DNA of 64,000 nucleotides, from contig NC_090128.1 of assembly GCF_040581485.1 (NCBI RefSeq), positions 3,720,001 through 3,784,000 of the forward strand, given 5' to 3'. Of this stretch, positions 1-11,035 are shown one piece after another. The DNA comes from Linepithema humile. Its lineage: Eukaryota > Arthropoda > Insecta > Hymenoptera > Formicidae. Numbering within the stretch: position 1 is the stretch's first letter; every line of letters begins with the position of its first letter. A program made the translations under genes and the position numbers. Under the pieces are notes generated by a model. The model worked only from the letters and a program-made list of their open reading frames with translations, made no database searches and was not told the origin of the DNA.

Positions 1-1313
1 CACTTTTATTTTCTTTGTATTACTGATTGAAAATGCGAATGCGCCGTTATTGCGTTGTCTATCCATAAAAATGTGAAAGCGCACGAAGAGAAAATGAAAG
101 GAACTTTTTAAAGTGATTGAAGGAGATTTTTATTTTGAGTTTGAATAAGCAGAATTAATCCATTTCGAGCGGATAATTTCAGGGAAACAGACACAAAAAT
201 CATATAAGTATTTGTACATAAATTTGCAGAAAAGTTGCCCAACGAAAACTTATTAATTGATTAAGAATTTATTAAGAATAAATATATAATATTTTATAAC
301 AATAATTATTGCTATTAAAAGATGAGCTTCTTTAGAGAGTGGCTTTATGTTTTTAAGCTGCTAAATGAAAACGATATATCTATTTTGTAAAGTAAATCTT
401 CGCCGGCATTGAAAAAACTCTTTCTACCGAGCAAACCAAGTAGCAACGGAAGCAGAAATAAGGCGAAAAGAGGCTAACACGAGTCGTACTACTTGCAAAC
501 GGCTATCACGACCACTCACACACGTGCACAGAAGACAGTTGCGGCGTATTTGCGTCATCCGGTACAACCGATAACAAGCCGCTAACAATCCTTCGGCTTC
601 GTTTACGAAGCTTGCGGAAAAAGGGCGAGAACCTTACGAAGATATATATCGGACAGCCGATCGATGCAAAAAGAAAATACATTATAAAGATTCCTTCGGA
701 TTTTCTTCAGATTTACTTGCATATTCTTTTTATCTTTATAATTTTTATAGAATTTTTATTTTACAATTGTGTTAAGGAAACCTTGTTTCAATTTCTAGAA
801 TATACTTTATGCATTTATTCATTTATACATTCAATAATATATATTATTTTTCCTAAAAAAGAGTCTGATTTTAAATATGATTTATATGTATGCCGGTTTG
901 CTATGTTAAATCAAAATGAGATATATTTATATAAATATAATATAATAATTTTTATTTCTGTAATTGATATCCAGCAACTAGTTGATGTTCTTTTAATGAG
1001 GAATTTTTAATTGATCAATACTGATTTTTGTCGGAAGAAAAATTTGGAAAGAGGTCATCATTTGTTCTATCTTTTTAATTTGCAACATCATGTTTTTTTA
1101 AAAAATAAGTTTTAAATTGGAGTTAACTGAAGAATATGGCTCTGTTATTTCTTTTAAAAGCATTTTTGAGAAAGAATTGAATACAAATTAATTAAAAAAT
1201 AACTCGATAAAAAAACATTCGCGAATTTTTGGGGACACCTTATGTATATATATACTTTATTAAAAACTACATTATTTTATACAAGATGTCTTATGACAGA
1301 AGAAGAGAAGTTG

Positions 1314-1795
1314 CTGGAACTAATTAACTGTTATTTTTAAACGCACAGGAAGCAAGAAAAGTAAAATACCTTCCAACAGAGGACATTTCGCAGTTTTATT
1401 TACATATGAATTAAAGATAATATTTTTATTATTAAATAGACGTTTATAAAAAAGGTCAAATATCGTTAATTTTAATGATATATATTTTCGAAGTGAGAAT
1501 TATAACACAAAAATCAAATCACTTTCGAAAATTATAACTATAATTGTAACTTTTGTTACAAAAAGTTTTTTATAGTTTCCAAAAGCGACTTAATTTTTGT
1601 TATAATTCTGACTTCGAAAATATACAGCATTAAAATTAGCAAAATTTAGAATTTTCTTATAAACGTTTATTATAAAAATATTTCCGATTTCTTTAGTTTA
1701 TATGTAAATAAAACGGCAAAATGTTCTTTGTTAGAAGATATTTTATTTTTCTTGCTTTTTGTGTGCGTTTGAAAATGACAGTTAATTAGTTTCAG
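1314..1795. repeat. Long imperfect fold-back (inverted) repeat
   Basis: The left arm (about 1314-1550) is the reverse complement of the right arm (about 1555-1795) with scattered mismatches and small gaps. Anchors that pair by eye are CTGGAACTAATTAACTG at the left end with CAGTTAATTAGTTTCAG at the right end, and ATTTTCGAAGT near 1484 with ACTTCGAAAAT near 1611. The centre (GTAAC TTTT GTTAC) has almost no loop. I see no target duplication and no coding capacity. The likely class is a fold-back or MITE-type element; as RNA it would form a hairpin of about 235 bp. Confidence 0.7.
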
Positions 1796-2027
1796 TATGA
1801 GACACTCTACAATTTCCGCTTATTTTTCAGAAATTTTATCCTAACGCCATATTTCTTCAGCTGCTTGTCGTCAAGACGTATAAGTAGTATTACTGTTACA
1901 TTAGTCATACCGTTTATGTCTCCTCTATCATTGTCATCCACGGTTTATATCTCTTAATGCGCTTTTAGGAAATATCCCAGGGAATGCACAATATACGCTT
2001 CTCCGTCTCTCTTCAACTCTTTTTCAG

Positions 2028-2030
<3 letters not shown>

Positions 2031-2061
<31 letters not shown>
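2031..2061. repeat. (CT)n microsatellite
   Basis: About 15 uninterrupted CT units. Confidence 0.95.
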
Positions 2062-2064
<3 letters not shown>

Positions 2065-3573
2065 AATAATGCATTTATTTACGACGGAATGTACGGCGAT
2101 TGAATTTCAAATAAGCGGAGAACGATTGAATATAGTTACCGTCTTGTGACATTATTGCTCGTACTCATTTTAGTCGTGTCGCGATACACTACGATTCCTC
2201 TTACAGTTTTTGCTTCTCTGCGCTTCAGGGTAATCAATCTTAGAAGTGCCAGCAATAAAACTGTCTATCCATCTCTTCTCTGCCGTATCACTGGCTCCCC
2301 TTAAGATACCGTCTTTTGATGACGCTCGACATGCTTTTTAAGCGTCAAATTGTGCGATCGGAATTGACATTGTAATATCAAAACGCTTGTGAAAAGGGAC
2401 GCAGCGTTAAATTTCATTAAATTTTATGCATATATTTGTCACTTTATGATTACGCATACTATAATAAAAGCTTTATGTGTGTACGAAAGGCTATAATTTT
2501 TACATAATCGATAAATTAATAAATAAATGTTTAACATTTCAGAAACGTTTTCTGAATTTATTTTAGATAAAAAAGAAGGAAACTAAATCACTGACGCTTG
2601 AAATTGGATAAATTCAATTTTTTTTTCTGACGTTAGAGTCAAATCGTAGTCAGCGTGACTGCGTCTCAACGCTGCTATCTAGCGTTCCACGAATTTATAT
2701 ACCTTTACTTTCGTTCTCTTCTCATCATCAGCTTTCTCCCGCGTTCTCTTTATGAGCAATGGAAGAGGTCGTCACACATGAGCGCGCGAGCGCCCATTTA
2801 GAGCAATATACAGTATTTTTAGACTCTTGTCTCTCTCTCTCTCTCTCTTTCTCTCCCTTCCTATACTCTTTCTTCTGTGTCTCGCTCTCTCTTCCTCCCT
2901 GTTTCCCCATGGTTGTCGTTTGTCCGTGGTTGAAATCTCACCTCGACACCATGACGTTCAACACGCCGATCGAACCCCTCGGTAACAAATGCGAAGGTCT
3001 AACCATCGGTGTCACACTATCGATTGATGTCGCCATATGCGAATCCTCGTGCAAAGCGACTCGCAGGAATTTCTGTTTCTTCCTTAATGTATGCGAAATC
3101 GTTTCTGGATTTCCGAAAAATGTTCCGAGTGTCGAGGCATCGGAATAAATATAACATAAGCAAAAACTTTCATATTTTTTTATAAACTTTGACACACGAA
3201 TGTCCACGCTCACTCTTCGTTTTTATTTTAATTCATATTGATTTTTAAAATTCTAAGAGTTTTATCCTTCTCGTTTCTACATTTTGAAAAGCAACGATGT
3301 GTCGATTACTGATACTTTTTTTTTTTTTTACTTCTGACACACTAATTTCCTGTTTCAAGAGAAAGACGAGTGTTGAATCAGCACAAATAACTTCCGGATC
3401 GCGTAAGATCGTTCGCGCAGATTATTCCGTCACGCGACGTTGCAATTACATTCGCATTACATTCGCGATTACGACAAGATCGCAATTCGGAATTTTTTCT
3501 TTCCGACGTGTTAACTTGCGTTATGCGACAAAAAGATAACACGGCATATAGTTTGTTCATTTGTTCTTCGCAG

Positions 3574-6500
3574 GCAAAAGATAAGTTCGGAGGGGAGTAG
3601 TATCAGCGAGGTGATGGCGTGGTACACGAGCGTGAACGCCGCTATGCTGGATCACCTGACTAATCAGATCAAGGAGACGGACAACAGCGGAGTGTGGAGG
3701 TAACGATCAAAGTCCTTCCCCCCCCCCCCCCAAAAAAAAGAGGAATAAATATCCGAAAAAGATTTCTCGGGGGAAAACGAGAATTGTCGAAGAGTCCATC
3801 GCGTTTTTTTCGAATTTTTCTTTCAGATATCTGATAGCTTTTAAAAATCTCCTACGAAGCATCGAGAGCCTCGGCATCGCCTCCGTGGAGGGGATCAATT
3901 ACTTCGGCCGCGGTATTCTTCTCGGCGACAACTACGTGAGCTACGTTCGCCACGAGGCACTTGGACGCGATCTGTTGACCGCCGCTCTGACGTATGTGCC
4001 ATCACTGAGATTGTTTTACGACGAGCTAACACGCACCATGCCCGCGTACGACAAGATCAAGGCAAGGTAAAAGATGTTTCCCGCCTCCGCGTGTCACCCG
4101 CGTCTCGATTCCTACATCGTGCGAAATATTATTTTGTCAGAGGAATCATCGGAACTCGCCATAATACATTTGCATTAAATCTTTCATATATAATATTTTA
4201 TATAAAGAACGCAGGAAGATAAAATTTATTTGTATTGTGGTTTAAAATAATCCGTGTAATAACAATATGCTGTCGCAGTTAAACGATGAAGAAAGAAGTG
4301 CGATTATATAATATTCTAATTGTAAAATTTAGAAATTGAACGCTTTTTCGGCGAATTAAAATATTCGCAGATTATTGCTCTCCCTTATCGAGTTCGGATT
4401 GTAATTTGAAAAGTGTTTCGTGAATGGAATTTGCGTGCTTTCATAAGCATCGACCGCGTAACGGGCTGATGACGAATTATGGCAATAAGAGACGCGAACG
4501 AACGTTTGTGCATTCTCTCTTCTCAGACGGGACGAGATCCTGCGAAATCAAAAGAGGGAGCCGAGCGTAGACGATGCAATCGACTACTTTGACTCAATGG
4601 CTACTTACATCGACGAGCTGCGTAAGCTGCAGAGAGAGTTACGTCACATGATAAGGTAATGGAATCCTCATAATCAGATTGTCTCTCTTCTCGCGGATCT
4701 GTCTCGGCGAGATTCATGAAACGCAAATGGACACGCCCGCGTAAAATGAGTCGTCTCTACACGCCTATATTTGGTAATAGCCACTGTAATTGGAAAAGAA
4801 TCGATTTCCTCGTCTCGTCGAGACAATTCGCGAGAGAAACTTCTCCGCGGCAATTACTCGATAATTTATTTTAACGAATATACAAATCTTGATCAAAGCT
4901 GGCTCATAAATTTGTCGAATTCGCTAAATCAGATTTGAATAAATTGCAATATGTTAAAATTCACAAAGGTTTAGAATTTTTTCATTCTTCTCCTGATATT
5001 TTCTGTGTTTGCATTTTTCATAAAGTTTAAAGAAAATTGTGAAATAATTTTGCTAGGTTTCTCAATTTGCGAATTTCAAGTGGCAATTTTATATCATAAA
5101 ATAACCGATTATATATGTTACCGCTTCTGAAGCACATATTGATCGTCATGTGATACGCTTGTCGCCAGGGATTATGTCAATTCGACGTTGCAAGATGCGA
5201 GCAACAAGGAAGTTGCGGGGATCGCTATCGTCGTTCTGGTGCTGGTAGTGTCGCCCATCATCATCATACTGATGCGCAACGCCGTCGCTACTATTCAGGT
5301 CTGCGATTCAAAGCCGTCGATTTGATTCCTTTTCATGCTACATGTGACTCTCTTTCATACGTATCGCTTGCAGCAATTTATAGATACGATGTAATAGACT
5401 TCAATTTTCATCGCGCATTTTTTCGGCAGAGTCTATAATTTCCTCTCAATTATAATATCTGTACTTTTATCTAATAATTGGGTAATAATCCGAGTTGTGT
5501 AGACGATTAAAAATTAAGAACGGATGAGTAGTTTGATAAGTGGATGAAAAAATTTCACCGACACTTTCGACAAAACGAAAAGCTTGACTAATTAATTGAC
5601 GGAGATTCGATGATTTCTTTCTTAATCATACCATTCGTCTAAATTCAATTCTAATTCGCGATAGTGCAAGCCTTTCAGGCGATCCGGTTGTCGCTTGTCA
5701 ACGTTAACTTATCCATTGTCGGATACAGAATCAACGGGCGCAGAGCCATGGGGAAACTTTCGTGACCGCATGTTAGTTAGTTCGCATCGTGGCGAATCCC
5801 ATAATTCAATTCCGAGTAGACGAGTTCTAAGCCGACGACGTCGTCGACAAATAAATGATGCATCACGTGCCTGACATCTTAATGGAAAATCAGTTGTCGA
5901 AGGCTGAATCGCGATAAGAGAAGTTCTTGCCTTTAAGGGAAAAATGTTTTTGCTATTTGCAGGATTTCTAACGAGTTTTATTCACGGGGGAAATTAATAG
6001 GCGTCGTTATCCGTCAACTGTTGTTTGTTTTCAATTGTCATTTAAGCGGATAAAAACACATTGTCTTTAAAGGATTAAACTGATTTTCTGTGATACTAAA
6101 ATAGTTTATTTCTTTTATATCCAAAATTTGCATGAAAATTGAAATAACAATTTCTTTAAAAATTTTATTTCTAAGATTCTGATCTTTTTGGAATTAGAAT
6201 ATTAATATTATTGATTACTGATGTTTTAAGTTGAACTTTTTAAATCCTGGCTTTGTGTACAAATAATTGATTATGAAAAATAATGACAGAATAAGCTTTT
6301 CTACGGTTTATCTTTTTTTTTCTTTGATATTATGGAGAGAGATGTAATGTACATCAAAATTCTTTAAACATATTATATTTTACCAGTTTGCTAATTAATT
6401 ACAGATGTACGCCGCGAATCTGGCGCAAAAGGCACGCGAACTCAAGCGCGAGAAGAGGAAGAGCGACACGTTGCTCTTCCAAATGCTTCCACCCAGCGTT

Positions 6501-8815
6501 GCCCAGCAACTCAAGCAGACTCAACAGGTGAATTTAAAAGTGTTTTGAATTATCTAAATAATTTAAGTATTCTAAGAGTTTGAAATGTCGCTGAAAATTT
6601 AAAATTTCGCTTTTCACATATTTGTTCAATGTTTAGATGCTTAATTCCTCTGCCGATTTTTCAGCTTCTAAAAGTATTCCTTTTCTTCTAAAAGTACTTC
6701 TTTTCAGTACTCTTTTATATTTTTCTAGGTTTTTTGTGTTGCAAATGATTACATAATAATAGAAAAAGTAAACTTTTCTATCCCGTTTATCTATAAAATT
6801 CTTTCTTATCTCTGTCACGATCGTAAATTTATAAATCTTTCTGTCCATTAGGTGCCAGCGGAGTATTACGAAGCGGTGACCGTTTACTTCAGCGATATAG
6901 TCGGTTTCACGGAGATCGCCGCGGAGAACACGCCCCTCGAGGTACGTCCTCCGTTTTGTTCCCCCGGCGGGAATCGACTGATCGATCTTGACGCGAGTTG
7001 CTAAATTACGTGAAAGTTCCACCACGATGCCGTCGCGCTTTTGCTCCTTGCCACGATGATGAAATCGCGCGCATACCACGTAAATTCCCGTAGGACGCAA
7101 GACGATTTCGAATCGCATCGCAGCATCGATCCATCAATTCTCCGATGCACTTTTCCTCTTGCTGTTGTTCATCTGTCATTGTATATACATTGAATCAGTG
7201 TTTATTTTTACCCTAAAAAATGGGATTTTATCTAATCGAATTTAATCTCACATTTTTACTCACAATGTGCGATTTAATATAATGAATATCGGCGTATTAT
7301 AGTGATAAGAGATGCGCTTTTCTAGGTGGTGACATTCCTCAACTCGATCTACAAATTATTCGATGCGCGCATCGAATGCTATGATGTCTATAAAGTGGAG
7401 ACCATCGGGGATTCTTACATGGTCGCTTCCGGTTTGCCTGTTAGAAATGGTAAAAGTACGAAATCCTTGAGACCCAGTTCCGCTTATTACCTGCAACTTT
7501 CAAGCATGCTTGTTATCGAAAAAGTGCATCACTTTTCTCCCCGGTTCTCTATATTCATAAATTTTTTTAATTCTTTCATTCTAGTTTTTATAATCTCTCT
7601 TTTATTCCCCTTTTTAAATCTTTCAGTTTTGACATAAAACATTCACCTTTCTACAACATTAAAACATCAAATGCAAGTTTTCAAAAATTCTGAAGGCAAT
7701 TAAAATTTAACTTAACAAAATGTAAAAAAAAGAAATAAAACTCTCGATTAAATTTACTAAAATAAATTTTAAATTATAAACCAATTATAAATAATTAATA
7801 TTTTTTCTACGTCAAAAAATAAATGAAAGAATTAAACTGCATAAGCAATTATTGTAAAATGATATAGAATTCTTCTTGATGCGGAATACACATTTTACAC
7901 TTCAGTGCTTGCATTATTTCGCGCAAGAACGATTTTCTTCTTCAGTATATTAATATCTTCACTTGCGATTTTCCTTCTCGCAGGTGACAAACACGTGTCC
8001 GAGATCGCCACGATGGCGTTGGATTTATTAGCAGCCTCGTCCGTCTTCCAGGTGCCTAAGCGTCCTGGAGAACGGCTTCAGATACGAAGCGGAGCTCACA
8101 CCGGACCTGTCGTTGCCGGCATCGTCGGCAGCAAGATGCCCCGTTACTGTCTCTTCGGCGATACCGTGAATACCGCGAGTCGCATGGAATCGACCGGTGA
8201 AGGTAATCTAAAAATAATTTAAATATTTATGAAATTATAAACACGTACATAATGAAAATGTCATCAAACTTGTTGCATCTTTAATTTTCAAATTATAATT
8301 TGATTTATATTTTCATCACATTTTAATATACTGATTAGTGTTATTTTTCATCCAAGCTCTACGAATTCACATCAGCTTAGAGATGAAAAAAGCGCTCGAC
8401 GCGGTAGGTGGCTTCAAGATTGAGCATCGTGGCCTCGTTGATGTGAAGGTAATTCGCGAAGTTATTATTAGATCTAATGTGTCGGTCTTTTTTAGCGATT
8501 ACTGATGCAATTCTTTTCATATTTTATACGTCTTCTCTCTTTCTCTCTCTGCGTCTTGAGAATAACATCAGAGATAAAGGGATAACACAAATTTTTAATG
8601 AACAAACAGTTGTAGCACTTGACCAAATTGTTAGTTAGCGGTGTGAATTTCATTTCCGGTTGTGCGTTTCTCAGGGCAAGGGTCTCATGGACACGTACTG
8701 GCTGGAGTGCAAGGACGGCGGTATCGCGCGCGCCGCCGAGCTCGATCTGCCGTCATTCTTCGAGGACGTGCGACCGGTCTTCATGCGTCGGCTGCGTGAA
8801 GAGGGCACCCTCTGA
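3574..8815 (+). CDS. NIT-type membrane guanylate cyclase, 3' exons to TGA
   Basis: A cyclase that would make cGMP from GTP at a membrane. Exons: 3574-3699, 3827-4066, 4527-4655, 5169-5298, 6405-6527, 6852-6941, 7326-7449, 7984-8202, 8357-8448, 8675-8815; all introns are GT-AG and all phases agree. About 470 residues are visible. Residues 1-175 are a helical extracellular region resembling the end of a NIT sensor domain. A membrane helix spans about 180-202 (GIAIVVLVLVVSPIIIILM). A coiled coil at 209-249 contains LLFQMLPPSVAQQL. The catalytic domain starts near 255. The metal-binding Asp is in YFSDIVGFTE, a second Asp is in KVETIGDSY, and the Glu of KVETIGD with the Cys of RYCLFGDTVN is the guanylate-specific pair. 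No kinase-homology domain fits between membrane helix and coiled coil, unlike classical receptor cyclases. The 5' end is missing. The NIT assignment is less certain than the cyclase assignment. Confidence 0.9.
8813..8815 (+). other. In-frame TGA: candidate readthrough stop codon
   Basis: The cyclase frame reads GAG GGC ACC CTC TGA TGT GAA CCG. After TGA the same frame has no stop for 739 codons. A possible RNA hairpin starts 8 bases after the stop: GTAC 8824-8827 can pair with GTAC 8845-8848, and TCCC 8828-8831 with GGGA 8835-8838. The next base is T, not the C most often seen at leaky insect TGA codons. Hymenoptera are known to lack the selenocysteine machinery, so recoding as selenocysteine is unlikely. 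Confidence 0.65.
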
Positions 8816-11035
8816 TGTGAACCGTACTCCCGCCGGGACCTCTGGTACCTGAATCGGCGCCCGAACCCATGCATCGTCCGGCTATCGCAACCGAACCTGA
8901 TCGACCATCTCCGACGACCGGGCCAGGGCCGCAAGAACCGGCTGTCCCATCCGAATCTACACATCACTCCCGTCAGGGCGCCGCCGCAGTCGCAATCCAG
9001 CATCGAGTCTCAGGACTCGGGCACGTACGAGGACCGCACCCGCTCGACCACGCCGTGCCCGCCGAGCTACTCGCCGGCGAGCCAACGCAGCCGTTACTCG
9101 CAGCCGAATCTGCCGACCCTGCTGATCTCGTACGACCGACGCTCGGGCGGCTCGCCGGACCGTCGCATCCGCATGTCGCAGCCGATCCTCAATTCCAGCC
9201 TGAGCGGCATCAACTTCGTCGGCATGAATCGCGGCAACAGCGGCGGCGGCCGTCTATCCTACACCAGTCTGCGCGCCACCTCGGGCGACAACAGCATCAA
9301 CGAGGAGGAGCGACTCTCCACGCCGAACGTGCACGCGCTGAGCGGCAACGTGAGTCCGCGCGGCAGCTTGACGATGGAGAGGAGCTCGTCGCGGCTCTCC
9401 CAGCCGGACGTACGTCGATTCGCTCTGCGGCAGGACAAGCGCGAGCGACTGTCGCAGCCCACCCTCGTCACCGGCGACTACTATCCCGGCCGAGGCCAGC
9501 AACGATTGTCCCAACCGTGCCTCAGCAGCGGCCGCGACGTATTCGGCGTGCCCTCGCCGCCGCCTTACCCGCTCAAACACAAGAGATTCGCGCCCGCTGT
9601 GATGCAGGCTAGCCAGCGCGACCGCCTCTCGCAGCTGGACATCGGCGCCAAGTACCGAAACATCAAGGATTTAGGCGGCAACGCGTCGCAGGTCAAGTTC
9701 AATCGCGATCGCTTCTCAATACCGGAGCTGGAAACGCAGAACGACCTGCGGCTGATCGCCGGTACGCCAAAGCAGCGCTTCAGTCTCGACAGTCAGCTAA
9801 CGAAGCAGCGCTTCAGCCTCGACAGTCAGGATAGCTGCAAGTCGCGGCTGCTGCCGATCGCCAGCTCGCCGATCTTCGAGCACCAGCAGATGAAGACCGA
9901 AGATCTCACCGGGATAACGTCCGCGCGGCTAAAGAGCCCGACCTGCGAGGGCCTCGGGAGCGTGATTGTCGCGAGCACATCGCCGATCTTCCCGCCCGGC
10001 GAAAGGCGATTCCTGGCGCCGGATTTTCCGTTCGGCAGGAAGTTATCGACCTCGCCGTCGCCGCCCAAAGACGCGCCCAAAATCGGCAAAACGCGCGGCA
10101 AACCACCGCAGATACCGATGCGCGAGAGGATGTCCGTGCCAGAGATCAGGAACTCGAGTCTACGTCGGTTGCTCGATCCACCTAGTCGGCAACGGCATAG
10201 CATCGCCGGCAATCTGAGGCAATCCCTGCTGTCGCCGATGAAGCTGCCGGAGTTCGGCGTCGGCAACAGAAAATCGCCGCGGTACTCGATCGACGACGCG
10301 CTGGAGAAGCTGAAGAGAATCGAGAAGGAGGAGAACCGACGAAATCAGGAGGTGAACGAGGAAAAGGGACAGGAGGCCAAGGAGCAGGATCAACAGCAGG
10401 AGCAGCTGGAACCGAAGCACATCCAGCGACACTACTCGTACACGTACGAGAGCGAAGAGAGCGGTAGCGTGTCGACACTGGGCAAGCTGAGTATGAGCAG
10501 CACACCGAAGCGCAAGTACCTGGAGAGCAACTTCGACGAGAACGAGCAGGTGATCACGACGGTAATCGAGACGGAGATGCCGATGATCCTGCCGAGCACG
10601 CCTGGCAAGTATACGAAGAAGGTGCAGGCGTACTCGAGCGAGACACCCAAGTGGATCCGGAAGTATCTGGAAAACGAAAGTCCGAGGATAACCAGAAAAA
10701 CCTCCACCCCCACTGGCAGCAACAAAGACCAGGTCAGCAGGGCGAACCGCCGGAGCAGCCGCAGGAAAAGCTCGCTCGAATCGATCGAGTCTGTGACGAA
10801 AAAACCCGAGGAAAAAGCTCGTTCCAAGTCTGTCAGCAGTGAGGAGAGAAGCGCCTCCGTGGAACAGAAAGGCGTGCGGGAGACCTACGTGAGAATCGTG
10901 CCGGCCAGCACCGCCCAGGAGGAGAACAGGTACGAGGTCGGCGCGGTGGACGCCACCGCGACTTCGTGGACGAAGACCGACGGCCGCGGTCTTTACGGCG
11001 ACGACACCGACACGGACGATTCCACGTCAATCTAA
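8816..11035 (+). CDS. Readthrough tail of the cyclase, 739 aa with RLSQPNL-type repeats
   Basis: This open frame continues the cyclase exon in phase after TGA 8813-8815 and ends at TAA 11033-11035. The first ATG is at 9173 and would give 620 aa. However, three copies of the tail's own repeat (RLSQPNL 8879-8899, RLSHPNL 8939-8959, RYSQPNL 9092-9112) lie before that ATG, so translation most likely enters from upstream. Further copies include RMSQPIL (9170), RLSTPNV (9311), RLSQPDV (about 9389), RLSQPTL (about 9446), RLSQPCL (about 9500), RLSQLDI (about 9623), RFSIPEL (about 9710), two RFSLDSQ (about 9776 and 9806) and RMSVPEI (about 10127). The rest is rich in Ser, Arg, Pro, Gln and Glu, with no membrane helix or known fold, and is probably disordered and cytoplasmic. 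It ends in DDSTSI, whose last three residues fit a class I PDZ ligand. The region is clearly GC-richer than its flanks. Confidence 0.75.
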   Translation, partial: CEPYSRRDLWYLNRRPNPCIVRLSQPNLIDHLRRPGQGRKNRLSHPNLHITPVRAPPQSQSSIESQDSGTYEDRTRSTTPCPPSYSPASQRSRYSQPNLPTLLISYDRRSGGSPDRRIRMSQPILNSSLSGINFVGMNRGNSGGGRLSYTSLRATSGDNSINEEERLSTPNVHALSGNVSPRGSLTMERSSSRLSQPDVRRFALRQDKRERLSQPTLVTGDYYPGRGQQRLSQPCLSSGRDVFGVPSPPPYPLKHKRFAPAVMQASQRDRLSQLDIGAKYRNIKDLGGNASQVKFNRDRFSIPELETQNDLRLIAGTPKQRFSLDSQLTKQRFSLDSQDSCKSRLLPIASSPIFEHQQMKTEDLTGITSARLKSPTCEGLGSVIVASTSPIFPPGERRFLAPDFPFGRKLSTSPSPPKDAPKIGKTRGKPPQIPMRERMSVPEIRNSSLRRLLDPPSRQRHSIAGNLRQSLLSPMKLPEFGVGNRKSPRYSIDDALEKLKRIEKEENRRNQEVNEEKGQEAKEQDQQQEQLEPKHIQRHYSYTYESEESGSVSTLGKLSMSSTPKRKYLESNFDENEQVITTVIETEMPMILPSTPGKYTKKVQAYSSETPKWIRKYLENESPRITRKTSTPTGSNKDQVSRANRRSSRRKSSLESIESVTKKPEEKARSKSVSSEERSASVEQKGVRETYVRIVPASTAQEENRYEVGAVDATATSWTKTDGRGLYGDDTDTDDSTSI
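9770..9830 (+). repeat. 30-bp tandem duplication inside the cyclase tail
   Basis: Two near-identical copies in tandem encode KQRFSLDSQ twice. This suggests that the motif array grows by local duplication. Confidence 0.8.

Larger units (their letters stand above)
1..3573. other. AT-rich flank upstream of the first cyclase exon seen
   Basis: I see no supportable coding exon here. The stretch holds a long fold-back repeat (1314-1795), a (CT)n tract (2031-2061) and a second CT-rich stretch near 2829-2900. The guanylate cyclase frame enters at 3574 in mid-codon, so its start and the first half of its NIT region must lie upstream. They are either in small exons I did not recognise here or outside the window. 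An open frame at 612-1010 begins with TTG and reads as AT-rich noise. Confidence 0.6.

Noticed and set aside
612..1010. 132-aa open frame near the left edge
   Set aside because: It begins with TTG, is made of AT-rich codons and shows no domain.
2759..3213. Overlapping frames on both strands (129 and 91 aa) before the first cyclase exon
   Set aside because: I looked for a missing NIT exon here. Neither frame has splice sites in a fitting phase or NIT-like sequence.
4460..4480. Another CTGATGA string that could start a hammerhead
   Set aside because: No matching stem II or GAAAC box follows.
8813..8815. TGA read as selenocysteine
   Set aside because: Hymenoptera are known to have lost selenoprotein synthesis, and cyclase tails have no selenocysteine family member. 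Plain readthrough is simpler.
8869..9612. 247-aa open frame on the plus strand
   Set aside because: It is a shifted frame of the cyclase tail. Its low stop density comes from GC-rich coding DNA, and it lacks the repeated RLSQPNL motif.
9826..10827. Several minus-strand open frames of 90-146 aa opposite the cyclase tail
   Set aside because: They are antisense shadows of the plus-strand tail, with no recognisable domain.
9173..11035. A separate 620-aa gene starting at ATG 9173
   Set aside because: The same repeat motif lies in frame before this ATG, back to 21 codons after the cyclase stop. An independent start would leave coding-like sequence untranslated.
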